A DNA stretch of 64,000 nucleotides from Oscillospiraceae bacterium. GTDB taxonomy: Bacteria; Bacillota; Clostridia; Oscillospirales; Ruminococcaceae. The stretch's first letter is position 1; every line of letters begins with the position of its first letter. The DNA lies in the NCBI GenBank assembly GCA_015067175.1, contig SVMX01000011.1:1-64000 (forward strand), given 5' to 3'. The position numbers and the translations under genes were made by a program. Under the pieces are notes generated by a model. That model made no database searches. It had not been told where the DNA came from and saw only the letters and a program-made list of their open reading frames with translations. Positions 24,976-33,054 of the stretch are shown one piece after another.

Positions 24976-25004
24976 TTGTAATTTTCCTGAAAATATGATA
25001 GAAT
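24976..25004 (+). promoter_or_regulatory. Promoter of the DUF1624 gene
   Basis: TTGTAA (24976-24981) and TAGAAT (24999-25004) are spaced by 17 bp, 34 bases before the ATG. It is divergent from the dus operon promoter. Confidence 0.58.
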
Positions 25005-25038
25005 ATAAAAGATACTGTAATTTGGTAGGAGGACAGAA

Positions 25039-25788
25039 ATGGCTGCTGTAGCAAAAAAATCCTCAAGAGTGGGGCTGTTTGACGAATTAAGAGGCTTTGC
25101 AATTATATGCATGGTAGTTTACCACGCGATGTATGATCTGAAATATCTTCACGGGGTAGATGTACCAATCTTTTTTGAAAGCTGGTTTGACGTTATCCGC
25201 GACATCTTCGCGGGAATGTTCATGTTTATTTCGGGCGCAGTGTGCAAATACTCGTCCAATAACATAAAAAGAGGCGTGCAGTGCTTCTTTATCGGTATGC
25301 TGATGACCTTTATTATGCCGTTTTTCACAAACGGCACGATATTGTTTGGAATACTGCATTTTATGGGCGTGTGCATGATGCTGTACGGACTTGCGGAGAG
25401 CTTCCTCAGCAAGATACCGTCTATCGTGGGAATTTCTGTATGTGTGTTCTTGTTTATATTCACGATGAATATTGCCAAGGGTTACCTCGGATTCGGCGGC
25501 TTTGCGCTGATAGAGATACCGCAGCAGGCTTATGATGTGGGAGTGCTGTTCCCGCTGGGTCTGAAGAACGCCTACTTCTGGTCGTCCGACTATTTCCCGC
25601 TTTTGCCGTGGATGTTCGTGTTCTTTGCGGGCAGCTTTTTCGGAGTTTACGCCAAGAACGGCGACCTGCCGAAATGGACATACCCTGTCCATCTGCCTTG
25701 GCTTGCGACCGTCGGAAAATACACTATCTGGATATATATCCTGCACCAGCCGATACTTTATTTCACTTTTAACCTCATATTCAATTAA
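25039..25788 (+). CDS. DUF1624 (heparan-alpha-glucosaminide N-acetyltransferase-like) membrane protein
   Basis: The 249-residue protein has about seven membrane segments. It opens with the DUF1624 signature FDELRGFAIICMVVYHAMYDL, whose histidine is the proposed acyl-transfer residue of this superfamily. A second feature is SWFDVIRDIFAGMFMFISG. Related proteins acetylate sugars across membranes using cytoplasmic acetyl-CoA. Here an envelope-polysaccharide acetyltransferase is a reasonable inference, without proof of substrate. It is a single gene between two promoters, with an aggagg site before the ATG. Confidence 0.85.
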   Translation: MAAVAKKSSRVGLFDELRGFAIICMVVYHAMYDLKYLHGVDVPIFFESWFDVIRDIFAGMFMFISGAVCKYSSNNIKRGVQCFFIGMLMTFIMPFFTNGTILFGILHFMGVCMMLYGLAESFLSKIPSIVGISVCVFLFIFTMNIAKGYLGFGGFALIEIPQQAYDVGVLFPLGLKNAYFWSSDYFPLLPWMFVFFAGSFFGVYAKNGDLPKWTYPVHLPWLATVGKYTIWIYILHQPILYFTFNLIFN

Positions 25789-25827
25789 AAGGCATTGCGT
25801 GGTTCATAAATTGGCTTGACAAAACAC

Positions 25828-25856
25828 TTGAAAAAAACTGCGAAATGTTATATAAT
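25828..25856 (+). promoter_or_regulatory. Promoter of lon
   Basis: TTGAAA (25828-25833) and a perfect TATAAT (25851-25856) are spaced by 17 bp. The 100-base leader that follows contains a small GCGGC/GCCGC hairpin (about 25909-25921). I see no CIRCE element and no CtsR heptamer pair. Confidence 0.75.
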
Positions 25857-25955
25857 AATTATTGTGTCTGCAAGAAACATAGCAGACCGTAGATTAGACA
25901 TTAACGTTGCGGCTGTGCCGCTGTCAGATAGAGAAAGCGAAAGGAGATAATCTTT

Positions 25956-28361
25956 ATGAAGAACAACGAGATCTTGCCAGCAATATCGCTGCGCGGGCTG
26001 GTCGTTTTTCCGTCTATGGTGCTTCACTTTGATGTGGGCAGAGAGCGTTCGGTAAATGCGCTGAAGGCTGCGACGGAGGGCGACGGACATATATTCCTTG
26101 TGGCTCAAAAGGACGCGTCAAATGCCGACCCCGAGATCGACGAGCTGTACGAGATAGGCGTAGTTGCCGAGGTAAGACAGCTTTTGACAACTCCCGACGG
26201 CTCTACAAGAGTGCTTGTGGAGGGACTTTACCGTGCAAAGAGGGTTAAGACCGCAAACCGCACCGAATATCTGCGCTTTGAGGTAAAGCCGCTTCCTGCG
26301 CGCAACACCGCATTGTCCGACACGACAAAGACCGCGTGCAGACGTGCACTGAAGAATGCATTCGTTGACTATGCGCAGATAACTCCCAAAATGCCGCGCG
26401 AGCTGTATGACAGCATTGTCGGTGAGGAGGACTGCGAAAAGCTGTTCGAAAAGGTAGTTTTCAATGTTGTGCTGAAGGTCGAGGACAAGCAGAGATTGCT
26501 TGAAACAAACGGCACTCTCAACAGGATAAAGACGCTTATCGGAATGCTGACGAGCGAGCTTGAGATAATCGAAACCGAAATGGATATCCAGGAGCAGGTA
26601 AAGGAGCAGGTCGATAAAAACCAGCGCGAATATTACCTCAGAGAGCAGCTTCGTGTTATCTCGCGTCAGCTTGGCGACGGCGACAGCCCTCAGGAGGAGG
26701 TAGAGCGCTACATAGAGCAGATAGCGGCTCTCGGTCTTTCCGAGGACGTTACGGATAAGCTTGTAAAGGAAGCTGAAAAGCTGATGAAGATGTCCTATTC
26801 CTCGCAGGAGGCGGGCGTTATCCGCGGCTATCTCGATACTGTTCTGGAGCTTCCTTGGAACGAGAGAACAAAGGACAAGCTGGATATCGCAAAGGTTCAA
26901 AAACAGCTTGATAAGGATCATTTCGGACTTGCAAAGGTAAAGGAGCGTATCACCGAAACCATCTCTGTGCGCGCTCTTGCTCCCGATATCAAGGGACAGA
27001 TAATCTGTCTGTACGGCCCTCCCGGCGTTGGAAAGACCTCGATAGGCAAGTCTATTGCAAAGGCGCTCGGCAGAAATTATGCGCGCATTTCGCTTGGCGG
27101 CGTGCGTGACGAGGCTGAGATACGCGGTCACAGAAAAACTTATGTAGGCTCTATGCCCGGCCGTGTTATTGCGGCGCTGAAGCAGGCTAAGAGCATGAAC
27201 CCTGTGATACTTCTCGATGAGATAGACAAGATGAGCAACGACTATAAGGGCGACCCGTCCTCGGCTATGCTTGAGGTGCTTGACAGCGAGCAGAATAATG
27301 CTTTCGTTGACCACTATCTCGAGATACCCGTTGATCTCAGTGATGTTCTGTTTATCACAACGGCAAACTCGCTGGATACTATCTCTCCGCCTCTCCTCGA
27401 CCGTATGGAGGTCATAGAGCTTAACAGCTACACACGCGAGGAGAAGTTCAACATCGCAAAGAAGCATCTGCTTCCGAAGCAGCTTAAAAAGCACGGTGAG
27501 AAGTCCGCGACCGTTAAGGTAAGCGACAAGGCGCTGTATGGTATCATAGATTTCTACACGAAAGAAGCGGGCGTAAGAAAGCTTGAGCGAAAGATCGCCG
27601 ATATCTGCCGAAAGGCTGCTAAGCGTCTGGTTTCGGGCGAGAAAAAGGTAAATGTTACCGACGCAAATCTTTCTGATTTCCTCGGAGTAAAGAAATATCT
27701 GCCCGAGCATCTTGCCGCACAGGACGAGATAGGCCTTGTAAACGGTCTTGCGTGGACTTCTGTCGGCGGTACTATGCTTCCGCTTGAGGTGCTTGTGCTT
27801 GATGGCACAGGCAAGACCGAGTTCACAGGAAGCCTCGGCGATGTAATGAAGGAGTCCGCTAAGATAGCGGTGAGCCTCACAAGGGCGCTTGCCGATAAAT
27901 ACGGCATTGATAAAGAGTTCTACAAGAACAAGGATATACACGTTCATGCTCCCGAGGGCGCGGTTCCTAAGGACGGACCCTCTGCAGGCGTTACGCTGAC
28001 GACAGCGTTGGTGTCTGCGCTTGGCGGTATTCCCGTGCGCCGTGACGTGGCGATGACGGGCGAGATAACACTGCGCGGAAAGGTGCTTGCTATCGGCGGA
28101 CTTAAGGAAAAGGCTATGGCGGCTTATCGCGCAGGCGTTAAGACAGTATGTATCCCCAAGGAGAACGAGCCTGATATTGCAGAGCTTGACGAGGTTGTAA
28201 GACAGAACGTCAAATTCGTCGTTGCCGAGGATATCGGCACGGTGCTTGACGCGGCTCTTGTTATGCCAAACTGCTCGCCTAAAAAGAACGGCAGTATCAA
28301 AAAGAAAAAAGCCATAAGCGCTGAGATGTCGGAAAAGATCCCCGTGCTTTCGGCTAACTGA
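25956..28361 (+). CDS. lon: ATP-dependent endopeptidase Lon
   Basis: Lon unfolds and degrades misfolded and regulatory proteins in the cytoplasm as a hexamer. The 801-residue protein has the N-terminal substrate-binding domain (LAN, about 8-200), a coiled linker, an AAA+ module with [12 protein letters not shown] (about 351) and LLDEIDKM, and a C-terminal serine protease domain. The catalytic dyad is Ser676 in PKDGPSAGV and a lysine near 718 in [10 protein letters not shown]. Length is normal. A lysine-rich 30-residue tail extends beyond the usual end. The gene has its own promoter, an aaaggag site, and engB follows ten bases after the stop, as in Bacillus (lonA-ysxC). Confidence 0.97.
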   Translation: MKNNEILPAISLRGLVVFPSMVLHFDVGRERSVNALKAATEGDGHIFLVAQKDASNADPEIDELYEIGVVAEVRQLLTTPDGSTRVLVEGLYRAKRVKTANRTEYLRFEVKPLPARNTALSDTTKTACRRALKNAFVDYAQITPKMPRELYDSIVGEEDCEKLFEKVVFNVVLKVEDKQRLLETNGTLNRIKTLIGMLTSELEIIETEMDIQEQVKEQVDKNQREYYLREQLRVISRQLGDGDSPQEEVERYIEQIAALGLSEDVTDKLVKEAEKLMKMSYSSQEAGVIRGYLDTVLELPWNERTKDKLDIAKVQKQLDKDHFGLAKVKERITETISVRALAPDIKGQIICLYGPPGVGKTSIGKSIAKALGRNYARISLGGVRDEAEIRGHRKTYVGSMPGRVIAALKQAKSMNPVILLDEIDKMSNDYKGDPSSAMLEVLDSEQNNAFVDHYLEIPVDLSDVLFITTANSLDTISPPLLDRMEVIELNSYTREEKFNIAKKHLLPKQLKKHGEKSATVKVSDKALYGIIDFYTKEAGVRKLERKIADICRKAAKRLVSGEKKVNVTDANLSDFLGVKKYLPEHLAAQDEIGLVNGLAWTSVGGTMLPLEVLVLDGTGKTEFTGSLGDVMKESAKIAVSLTRALADKYGIDKEFYKNKDIHVHAPEGAVPKDGPSAGVTLTTALVSALGGIPVRRDVAMTGEITLRGKVLAIGGLKEKAMAAYRAGVKTVCIPKENEPDIAELDEVVRQNVKFVVAEDIGTVLDAALVMPNCSPKKNGSIKKKKAISAEMSEKIPVLSAN

Positions 28362-28371
28362 CAGGTGACAA

Positions 28372-28959
28372 ATGAATTTTAACAAAGCTGAATTTTTCAC
28401 TTCCTACGGAAGCTTCAAGCAGATACCGAAGTCCACAAAGACGGAGATAGCTTTCGCGGGACGTTCAAACGTGGGCAAATCCTCGCTGATAAATAAAATA
28501 TTCAACAGAAAATCTCTTGCGAGAGTGAGCGCTGTTCCCGGAAAGACCGCAACGATAAACTTCTATTCGCTGGAAAACGTGCATTTTGTCGATCTTCCGG
28601 GGTATGGCTACGCAAAGGTCGCAAAGTCTGAAAAGGAGCGCTGGGGCGAGCTTATCGAGGGCTATCTCGGCGATGACAGAGAGCTTGCGCTGGTGTTTCA
28701 GCTTGTGGATTTCCGTCACCCGCCTACTAAGGACGATATCATGATGATAAACTACCTCATAGACAGCGAGCTTCCGTTTGTGGTGGTGCTGACAAAGGCG
28801 GACAAGCTGTCTAAAAAACAGCGCAGTGAACGCCGCGAGGCGCTCATGGCTGAGCTTCCCTGTGCAGAGGATATCACAGTTGTGGAGTTTTCGGCGCAGA
28901 CAGGCGAGGGTGTTGAGGAAATACGTGGAATTATCGAGGAGCTTGCCGAAAGCGAGTGA
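28372..28959 (+). CDS. engB: Ribosome-biogenesis GTPase EngB/YsxC
   Basis: This essential small GTPase assists assembly of the 50S ribosomal subunit. In 195 residues it carries the G motifs in order: GRSNVGKSSLINKI (G1), the threonine in PGKTATINF (G2), DLPGYGYAKV (G3, DXPG), TKADK (G4) and EFSAQTGEG (G5). Length and order are as in Bacillus YsxC. It lies ten bases downstream of lon with an aggtga site and ends before an independent strong promoter, so it is expressed with lon. Confidence 0.96.
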   Translation: MNFNKAEFFTSYGSFKQIPKSTKTEIAFAGRSNVGKSSLINKIFNRKSLARVSAVPGKTATINFYSLENVHFVDLPGYGYAKVAKSEKERWGELIEGYLGDDRELALVFQLVDFRHPPTKDDIMMINYLIDSELPFVVVLTKADKLSKKQRSERREALMAELPCAEDITVVEFSAQTGEGVEEIRGIIEELAESE

Positions 28960-28992
28960 TTGTAATTTTCATCTTGCTGACACATTGCGCGC

Positions 28993-29021
28993 TTGACATC
29001 GGTGACTTTAGCGGTTATAAT
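28993..29021 (+). promoter_or_regulatory. Perfect consensus promoter before the 34-residue peptide gene
   Basis: TTGACA (28993-28998) and TATAAT (29016-29021) are separated by exactly 17 bp, 35 bases upstream of the small ORF at 29057. Confidence 0.85.
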
Positions 29022-29056
29022 ACTAAATATATCGCTATGAAAGGACATTTATCGAC

Positions 29057-29161
29057 ATGACCGACAAGAAAAGAAAAAGAATGATGACGGCAATGCGAGT
29101 TATGGCACTTATACTTGCGGTCATCATGATAATAGGCGTTATTCTACAAGGCTTTATGTAA
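29057..29161 (+). CDS. 34-residue single-TM membrane peptide
   Basis: The short frame encodes a strongly basic N-terminus (MTDKKRKRMMTAMR) followed by one hydrophobic helix (VMALILAVIMIIGVILQGF), a typical N-in single-span micro-protein. It has an aaagga site about ten bases upstream and stands 36 bases after a perfect promoter; the DUF624 gene begins 27 bases later in the same transcript. Similar tiny membrane peptides occur in many Clostridia, some grouped as DUF4044, but I cannot assign it firmly. The function is unknown. The promoter and composition make it likely to be translated. Confidence 0.7.
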   Translation: MTDKKRKRMMTAMRVMALILAVIMIIGVILQGFM

Positions 29162-29188
29162 AAAGCCAACGAAAGGATCACTGACAAA

Positions 29189-30004
29189 ATGGGTTTATTC
29201 AGAAACTATAATGATACAGGCTCGGGCGTAGCAAAGAGAGGACCGCAGAAAAAGCCGTTCTTCCGCTTCTGGGAGGTCTTTGCAAACAAATTCTGGACGC
29301 TGCTGTACATAAATCTTATTTATGTGCTGTTCTGCTTGCCTATTGTGACGTTCGGTCCCGCTACAGCGGCTGCGACAACGCTTTTGCGCAATATTTATCT
29401 TGAAAAGCCGCAGTTTGTTTTTCATGATTTCTGGCAGGCGTTCAAAAAGAATTTCAAGCAGTCGTTTGTTATCGGTTTAATAGATGTTGTTGTAATCGCA
29501 CTGACGTTTTATGCGTTCTATTTCTATTCGACAAACATGGACACTCAGGATAACTATTGGCTGTATTATGCGCTGACAATGGCGGCTGAGGTCATATTCC
29601 TGCTGATGAATTTTTACATCTACCCGCAGATAGTGGCGCTCAATCTGAAGATGTCCTCTATAATTAAAAATTCGCTGATCTTAGCGTTTGTAAACCTCAA
29701 GGGTAACCTTATTGCGCTGGCACTGTTTATAATCTACTATATGCTGGTGCTGTTCTTCGATGTGTTCGTTCTGGTCTTTGCGCCAATCGTGCCGTTTGGC
29801 TGGCTGGGCTTTGTTTCGATGTTCTGCTGCTATCCGGCAATACAGAAATTCATCATCAATCCGTTCTATGAGGCAAAGGGTGAAACCAACCCCGAGCTTC
29901 CTGTTTACGACGATGATGAGGAGGCTGTTTTTGAGGACAGAGGCGGCGAGGAAGCTCCCATCAAGATGAAAAAGGAAAAGAAACAGGGCAAGATAATCAG
30001 ATAA
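29189..30004 (+). CDS. DUF624 (YesL-like) membrane protein
   Basis: The 271-residue protein has about five membrane segments in residues 30-215. The DUF624 pattern is visible: FWEVFANKFWTLLYINLIY, LPIVTFGPATAAATTLL and DFWQAFKKNFKQS. The acidic/basic C-terminal tail (about 230-271) is cytoplasmic. DUF624 proteins of the YesL group are often linked to carbohydrate uptake, but there is no transporter beside this gene and the role stays unknown. It is cotranscribed with the 34-residue peptide and ends at a strong terminator. Confidence 0.85.
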   Translation: MGLFRNYNDTGSGVAKRGPQKKPFFRFWEVFANKFWTLLYINLIYVLFCLPIVTFGPATAAATTLLRNIYLEKPQFVFHDFWQAFKKNFKQSFVIGLIDVVVIALTFYAFYFYSTNMDTQDNYWLYYALTMAAEVIFLLMNFYIYPQIVALNLKMSSIIKNSLILAFVNLKGNLIALALFIIYYMLVLFFDVFVLVFAPIVPFGWLGFVSMFCCYPAIQKFIINPFYEAKGETNPELPVYDDDEEAVFEDRGGEEAPIKMKKEKKQGKIIR

Positions 30005-30007
30005 AGA

Positions 30008-30041
30008 TCAAGGCTTCTCCGAAAATGGGGAAGCCTTTTTG
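30008..30041 (+). terminator. Terminator after the DUF624 gene
   Basis: An 11-bp stem with one G-T pair (30010-30020 with 30027-30037) is followed by a T-run. Confidence 0.85.
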
Positions 30042-30047
30042 TGTGCC

Positions 30048-30806
30048 TTACATCGGTGTTATCAGATATCCGTGTTCCTGCCAATAGTCTATGACATCGG
30101 CGAGGATAGCGGTGTTGGTTTCCGAAACGGCGTGGAGCAGATATATTGCTCCGTTGTGAGTTTTTGAGGTTATTTTTTTATAAGCTGCGGTAGGCTCGGG
30201 CTGTTTGTTTACGTCCCAGTCGGGATAGGCGAAGCTCCACAAAACTGTAGTGTAGCCTAGCTCCTTTGCACAGGCAAGCACACGCTCTGAAAACTCGCCC
30301 ATGGGCGGGCGCATAACGTACATATCATAATCGAAATTGTCGCTGACATATTCGTGCAGCAGCGATATTTCAGCGTAAAGTTCATCGGGGGAGCAATCGG
30401 GCAGTGACGGGTGGCTCCATGTGTGGTTGCCGACGGTATGCCCTTCGTCTATCATGCGTCTGATAAGGTCGGGATTTTTCTCGCAGTAATCCCGAGTTAC
30501 AAAGAACACTGCGCGTACGTTCTTCTCTTTAAGTGTGTCAAGGATTTGCGGAGTGTAGCCGTTTTCGTAGCCCTCATCAAAGGTGAGCCACAGGCGCTTG
30601 TCTGCTTCGTCACCGATAAAAAGAGCGCCGCTTTCGCCGTAAAGCCGCTGAGCATCAACCGCGCCGAGCGGTCGGTTTTGGCTGTCACATTCGTTTCCCA
30701 TGCCATAGGCGATCTTGTCGCCCGCGTAGTCGTTAAGATATGAGTATTGGCTGACCGCTGCGCAAATGCTAAGCACTATCGCGGCAGCCGTTGAAAATAT
30801 CTGCAT
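30048..30806 (-). CDS. PdaA-like polysaccharide deacetylase
   Basis: The 252-residue protein has an N-terminal membrane or signal segment (about 1-24) and an NodB-type deacetylase domain. The motifs are LTFDEGYENGYT (metal-binding Asp region, in the PdaA form DEGYE rather than DDGP), GHTVGNHTWSHPSL (HXXXH) and MRPPMGEFS (RPP). PdaA-type enzymes deacetylate muramic acid in spore cortex peptidoglycan, allowing delta-lactam formation. The DEGYE motif supports that subgroup, but a general cell-wall deacetylase cannot be excluded. A TATAAT-like -10 (30847-30852, minus strand) precedes it without a clear -35. Confidence 0.87.
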   Translation of the reverse strand: MQIFSTAAAIVLSICAAVSQYSYLNDYAGDKIAYGMGNECDSQNRPLGAVDAQRLYGESGALFIGDEADKRLWLTFDEGYENGYTPQILDTLKEKNVRAVFFVTRDYCEKNPDLIRRMIDEGHTVGNHTWSHPSLPDCSPDELYAEISLLHEYVSDNFDYDMYVMRPPMGEFSERVLACAKELGYTTVLWSFAYPDWDVNKQPEPTAAYKKITSKTHNGAIYLLHAVSETNTAILADVIDYWQEHGYLITPM

Positions 30807-30879
30807 AATATCATCTCCGAAAATAGTTTTTTGCGTAAGAGCTGATATTATACGATAATTAAAAATGTAAGAAAAAAAC

Positions 30880-30921
30880 CGAAAATTCCCGCGAAGCCGT
30901 GAACGCTCTGCGGGAATTTTT
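30880..30921 (-). terminator. Terminator of the MnmM-like methyltransferase gene
   Basis: A perfect 11-bp stem (30882-30892 with 30910-30920) is followed on the minus strand by T-rich sequence. Confidence 0.82.
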
Positions 30922-30922
30922 G

Positions 30923-31495
30923 TCAGTCTTTGATAATAATTATCGGTATCGGCGGGCAGTTTGGACGGTTTACAAACGGCATTTCCACAACGGTATAGTG
31001 TCTGCTGTCTATTGTCGGGAGATACTCAAGCAGCGCGTCGCGCTCCTCAAAGCCTGTTTCTCTGCCGTAGTAGATGATAAGCGACATTATGCCGCCGCTT
31101 TTAAGCAGCTTAAGTCCCTTTTCAATAGCCTCAATACTGGTCTCTTTTTTGGTGAAGATATTGTGGTCGCCTTTTGGCAGCCAGCCGAAATTGAATGTGA
31201 TGAATGAAATGCTGTTTTCTTCGAAAAGCTCGTCCATCTCGCTGTGGCTCTGAAGTCTTACATCGGCGCGGTGAGCCATTCCGTTTTCGCTGAGTAACGC
31301 CTTGGTGCTGTCAACCGCGTCCTGTTGGATATCGAATGCCGTAACATGACCGCTGTCGCCGACAAGTCGGCACAGGTGCAGGGTATCGTTTCCGCGGCCT
31401 GCGGTGGCGTCGATACAGATGTCGCCCTCTTTTACGCTTTCGTCTATAACGCGTTTTATTATGTCAAGCGCGCTGAATGAATCCATACGTCCCAT
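30923..31495 (-). CDS. mnmM: MnmM/YtqB-family tRNA methyltransferase
   Basis: The 190-residue SAM-dependent methyltransferase has motif I CIDATAGRGNDTLHL (about 27-41). It also has the family features FNFGWLPKGDHN, SLIIYYGRETGFEERDAL and VNRPNCPPIPIIIIKD. These define the pfam rRNA_methylase group (YtqB), shown in Bacillus to be MnmM, which methylates the wobble nm5(s2)U of tRNA to mnm5(s2)U. I use the first ATG, which has ggagg seven bases upstream; a second ATG three codons later is possible. The gene has a perfect promoter facing away from the TetR gene. Confidence 0.88.
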   Translation of the reverse strand: MGRMDSFSALDIIKRVIDESVKEGDICIDATAGRGNDTLHLCRLVGDSGHVTAFDIQQDAVDSTKALLSENGMAHRADVRLQSHSEMDELFEENSISFITFNFGWLPKGDHNIFTKKETSIEAIEKGLKLLKSGGIMSLIIYYGRETGFEERDALLEYLPTIDSRHYTVVEMPFVNRPNCPPIPIIIIKD

Positions 31496-31529
31496 AACAG
31501 TCCTCCGAGTGTTTTAAAACCTTCAATTT

Positions 31530-31558
31530 ATTATATTATGAAATAGCTTATATGTCAA
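31530..31558 (-). promoter_or_regulatory. Perfect consensus promoter of the MnmM-like gene
   Basis: On the minus strand TTGACA (31553-31558) and TATAAT (31530-31535) are 17 bp apart. Confidence 0.83.
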
Positions 31559-31598
31559 TATTCTAAGAAAAAAAGTAAAAAATTTTTGATTTAGGTAC

Positions 31599-31627
31599 TT
31601 GACAAAGGCGTTTTTATTTGCTATAAT
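31599..31627 (+). promoter_or_regulatory. Perfect consensus promoter of the TetR gene
   Basis: TTGACA (31599-31604) and TATAAT (31622-31627) are 17 bp apart. The 43-base leader to the ATG is AT-rich; I see no convincing operator palindrome. Confidence 0.83.
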
Positions 31628-31670
31628 AAACCAAACGATTTAAAACAAATAATTCAGAAAGAGGGATAAT

Positions 31671-32279
31671 ATGCCGCCAAAACCTAAATTCACCCGTGAG
31701 GAGATAGTAAAAGCCGCGCTCGGTATCGCAGCAGATAAAGGCCTCAAAGCGCTGACATCGAGGGAGCTTGGCGCTGCTTTGGGCAGCTCCGCAAGACCGA
31801 TATTCACCGTTTTCAGCAGTATGAGCGAGGTGCTTGACGAGGTGCGCAAGGCAGCTCTTGCAGAGTTTGCGAGCTACGCAAAGAAAGCAGAGGGCTTTAC
31901 CCCGATATTCAAACAGGTAGGACTTCAGATGATACTTTTTGCGGCGGAGCAGCCGAAGCTGTATCGTCTTATATACATGAGCGAGAAGCCCGAAGCTAAA
32001 ACGTTTGAAGATGTTTTCGAACACCTCGGAGATGTTGCGGTTCAGTGCGTTGACATTATTCAGAAAGATTATGATCTTAGCTATTCCGAAGCTAAGCAGC
32101 TTTTTATGCATACTTGGATATACACATATGGCATCGGTGCGCTTATCGCAACGGGAATGTGCAAATTCAATCCCGACGAGGTGCAGGATATGCTAAGCTG
32201 CGAGTTTGTGGCTATGCTCACCTTGATTAAGTCGGGAAAGGCTAAGGAGTGCACAACGATACCCCAAAGGAAAAGTTGA
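31671..32279 (+). CDS. TetR/AcrR-family transcriptional regulator
   Basis: The 202-residue protein begins with the TetR DNA-binding domain: FTREEIVKAALGIAADKGLK, then the helix-turn-helix with LTSRELGAALGSSARPIFTVF (about 28-48). The all-helical C-terminal ligand and dimer domain fills the rest. It heads the accessory gene run, and a GNAT gene follows 25 bases later. A role in controlling that run or itself is likely but not shown. It is divergent from the MnmM-like gene, with both perfect promoters only 40 bp apart, so a bound repressor could affect both. Confidence 0.9.
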   Translation: MPPKPKFTREEIVKAALGIAADKGLKALTSRELGAALGSSARPIFTVFSSMSEVLDEVRKAALAEFASYAKKAEGFTPIFKQVGLQMILFAAEQPKLYRLIYMSEKPEAKTFEDVFEHLGDVAVQCVDIIQKDYDLSYSEAKQLFMHTWIYTYGIGALIATGMCKFNPDEVQDMLSCEFVAMLTLIKSGKAKECTTIPQRKS

Positions 32280-32304
32280 CCTTGTTGAAAGAAGGAAGAA
32301 TAAA

Positions 32305-32760
32305 ATGGAGATAACAATTATAAAGATAAGACAGCGCGCCGAGCTTAAAGAGCGTGCGTCGCAGTGGTTCCACAGCAAATGGGGAGTGCCCGAGGAGGCA
32401 TATCTCGAGAGCATGGAGGAATGTATCAAAGGCGAAAATGCAGTGCCCCAGTGGTATGTTGCAATGGACGGCGATAAGATCGTAGGCGGTCTCGGAGTTA
32501 TCGAGAATGATTTTCATGACAGAAAAGCCCTTGCACCAAACGTATGCGCTGTATTTGTTGAGGAGGAATACCGCTGCAAAGGTATAGCGGGAATGCTTCT
32601 CAATTATGTGTGCGAGGATATGAACGACCTTGGCGTTGATACGCTGTATCTTCTCACCGACCACACATCGTTCTACGAGAGATACGGCTGGGAGTTTCTG
32701 TGCATGGCGCAGGGCGACGGTGAAAGCGAGCCGTCGAGAATGTATATCCATAGGAAGTGA
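32305..32760 (+). CDS. GNAT-family N-acetyltransferase
   Basis: The 151-residue protein has the GNAT fold. Its acetyl-CoA binding signature is VFVEEEYRCKGIAGMLLNYV (motif A, Q/RxxGxG/A form) and the C-terminal motif B carries TDHTSFYERYGWEFL. The substrate could be an antibiotic, polyamine or amino acid; the sequence gives no clue. It lies between the TetR gene and the KTR gene with tight spacing (25 and 25 bases) and a gaagga site. Confidence 0.9.
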   Translation: MEITIIKIRQRAELKERASQWFHSKWGVPEEAYLESMEECIKGENAVPQWYVAMDGDKIVGGLGVIENDFHDRKALAPNVCAVFVEEEYRCKGIAGMLLNYVCEDMNDLGVDTLYLLTDHTSFYERYGWEFLCMAQGDGESEPSRMYIHRK

Positions 32761-32785
32761 CCGATAACAGGAGAGGTGCAGGCTC

Positions 32786-32959
32786 ATGGAGGAAAAATGG
32801 GTGATATGCCCTGTCTGTAAAAGCAAAACAAGAGTTAAGCTAAGACAGGATACCGTGCTGGTGAATTTTCCGCTTTTTTGCCCTAAATGTAAGCAGGAGA
32901 GTGTTATCAGCGCGGAGAATATGAAAATAAGCATTGTCGGCGAAACAGCCGATAAATAA
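32786..32959 (+). CDS. Cysteine-rich KTR domain protein, 57 residues
   Basis: The short protein reads MEEKWVICPVCKSKTRVKLR at its start and has a second CPKC pair near 32-35, a small zinc-ribbon. The SKTR core and the tryptophan at position 5 match the cysteine-rich KTR family, which is frequent in conjugative transposons and gut Clostridia. The function is unknown; zinc-dependent nucleic-acid binding is possible. A gagagg site lies upstream of the ATG. A strong hairpin follows 32 bases after the stop. Its presence is a weak sign of mobile-element history in this accessory run. Confidence 0.82.
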   Translation: MEEKWVICPVCKSKTRVKLRQDTVLVNFPLFCPKCKQESVISAENMKISIVGETADK

Positions 32960-32990
32960 AACCAGTAGAAAGAGCCGGACGCTTAGACGC

Positions 32991-33031
32991 AGAGCCAATA
33001 CTTAGACATAGGTATGGCTCTGTGTTTTTTT
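32991..33031 (+). terminator. Terminator-like hairpin in the leader of the first chemoreceptor gene
   Basis: AGAGCCA-A-TAC (32991-33001) pairs with GTATGGCTCT (33012-33021), followed by seven T residues (33025-33031). It ends 24 bases before the chemoreceptor start, with no promoter in between. It may be a plain terminator or an attenuator controlling the receptor. Confidence 0.75.
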
Positions 33032-33054
33032 GTCCGTATTTTAAGGAGGAAACT

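Noticed and set aside
25800-25955. CtsR or CIRCE control of lon
   Set aside because: A TTGAC-rich stretch looked like a CtsR heptamer, but no properly spaced pair is present, and no CIRCE inverted repeat is found.
26118-28400. A 760-codon open frame on the minus strand opposite lon and the start of engB
   Set aside because: It lies wholly antisense to two well supported genes and its product has no recognisable domain. Long antisense frames arise here from the codon usage of the real genes.
32960-33031. A bona fide c-di-GMP-I riboswitch upstream of the first chemoreceptor
   Set aside because: Fragments such as GGACGC and GAAA occur, but the stem around the GAAA loop cannot pair and the order of conserved blocks is wrong. 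I kept only the terminator-like hairpin as a feature.
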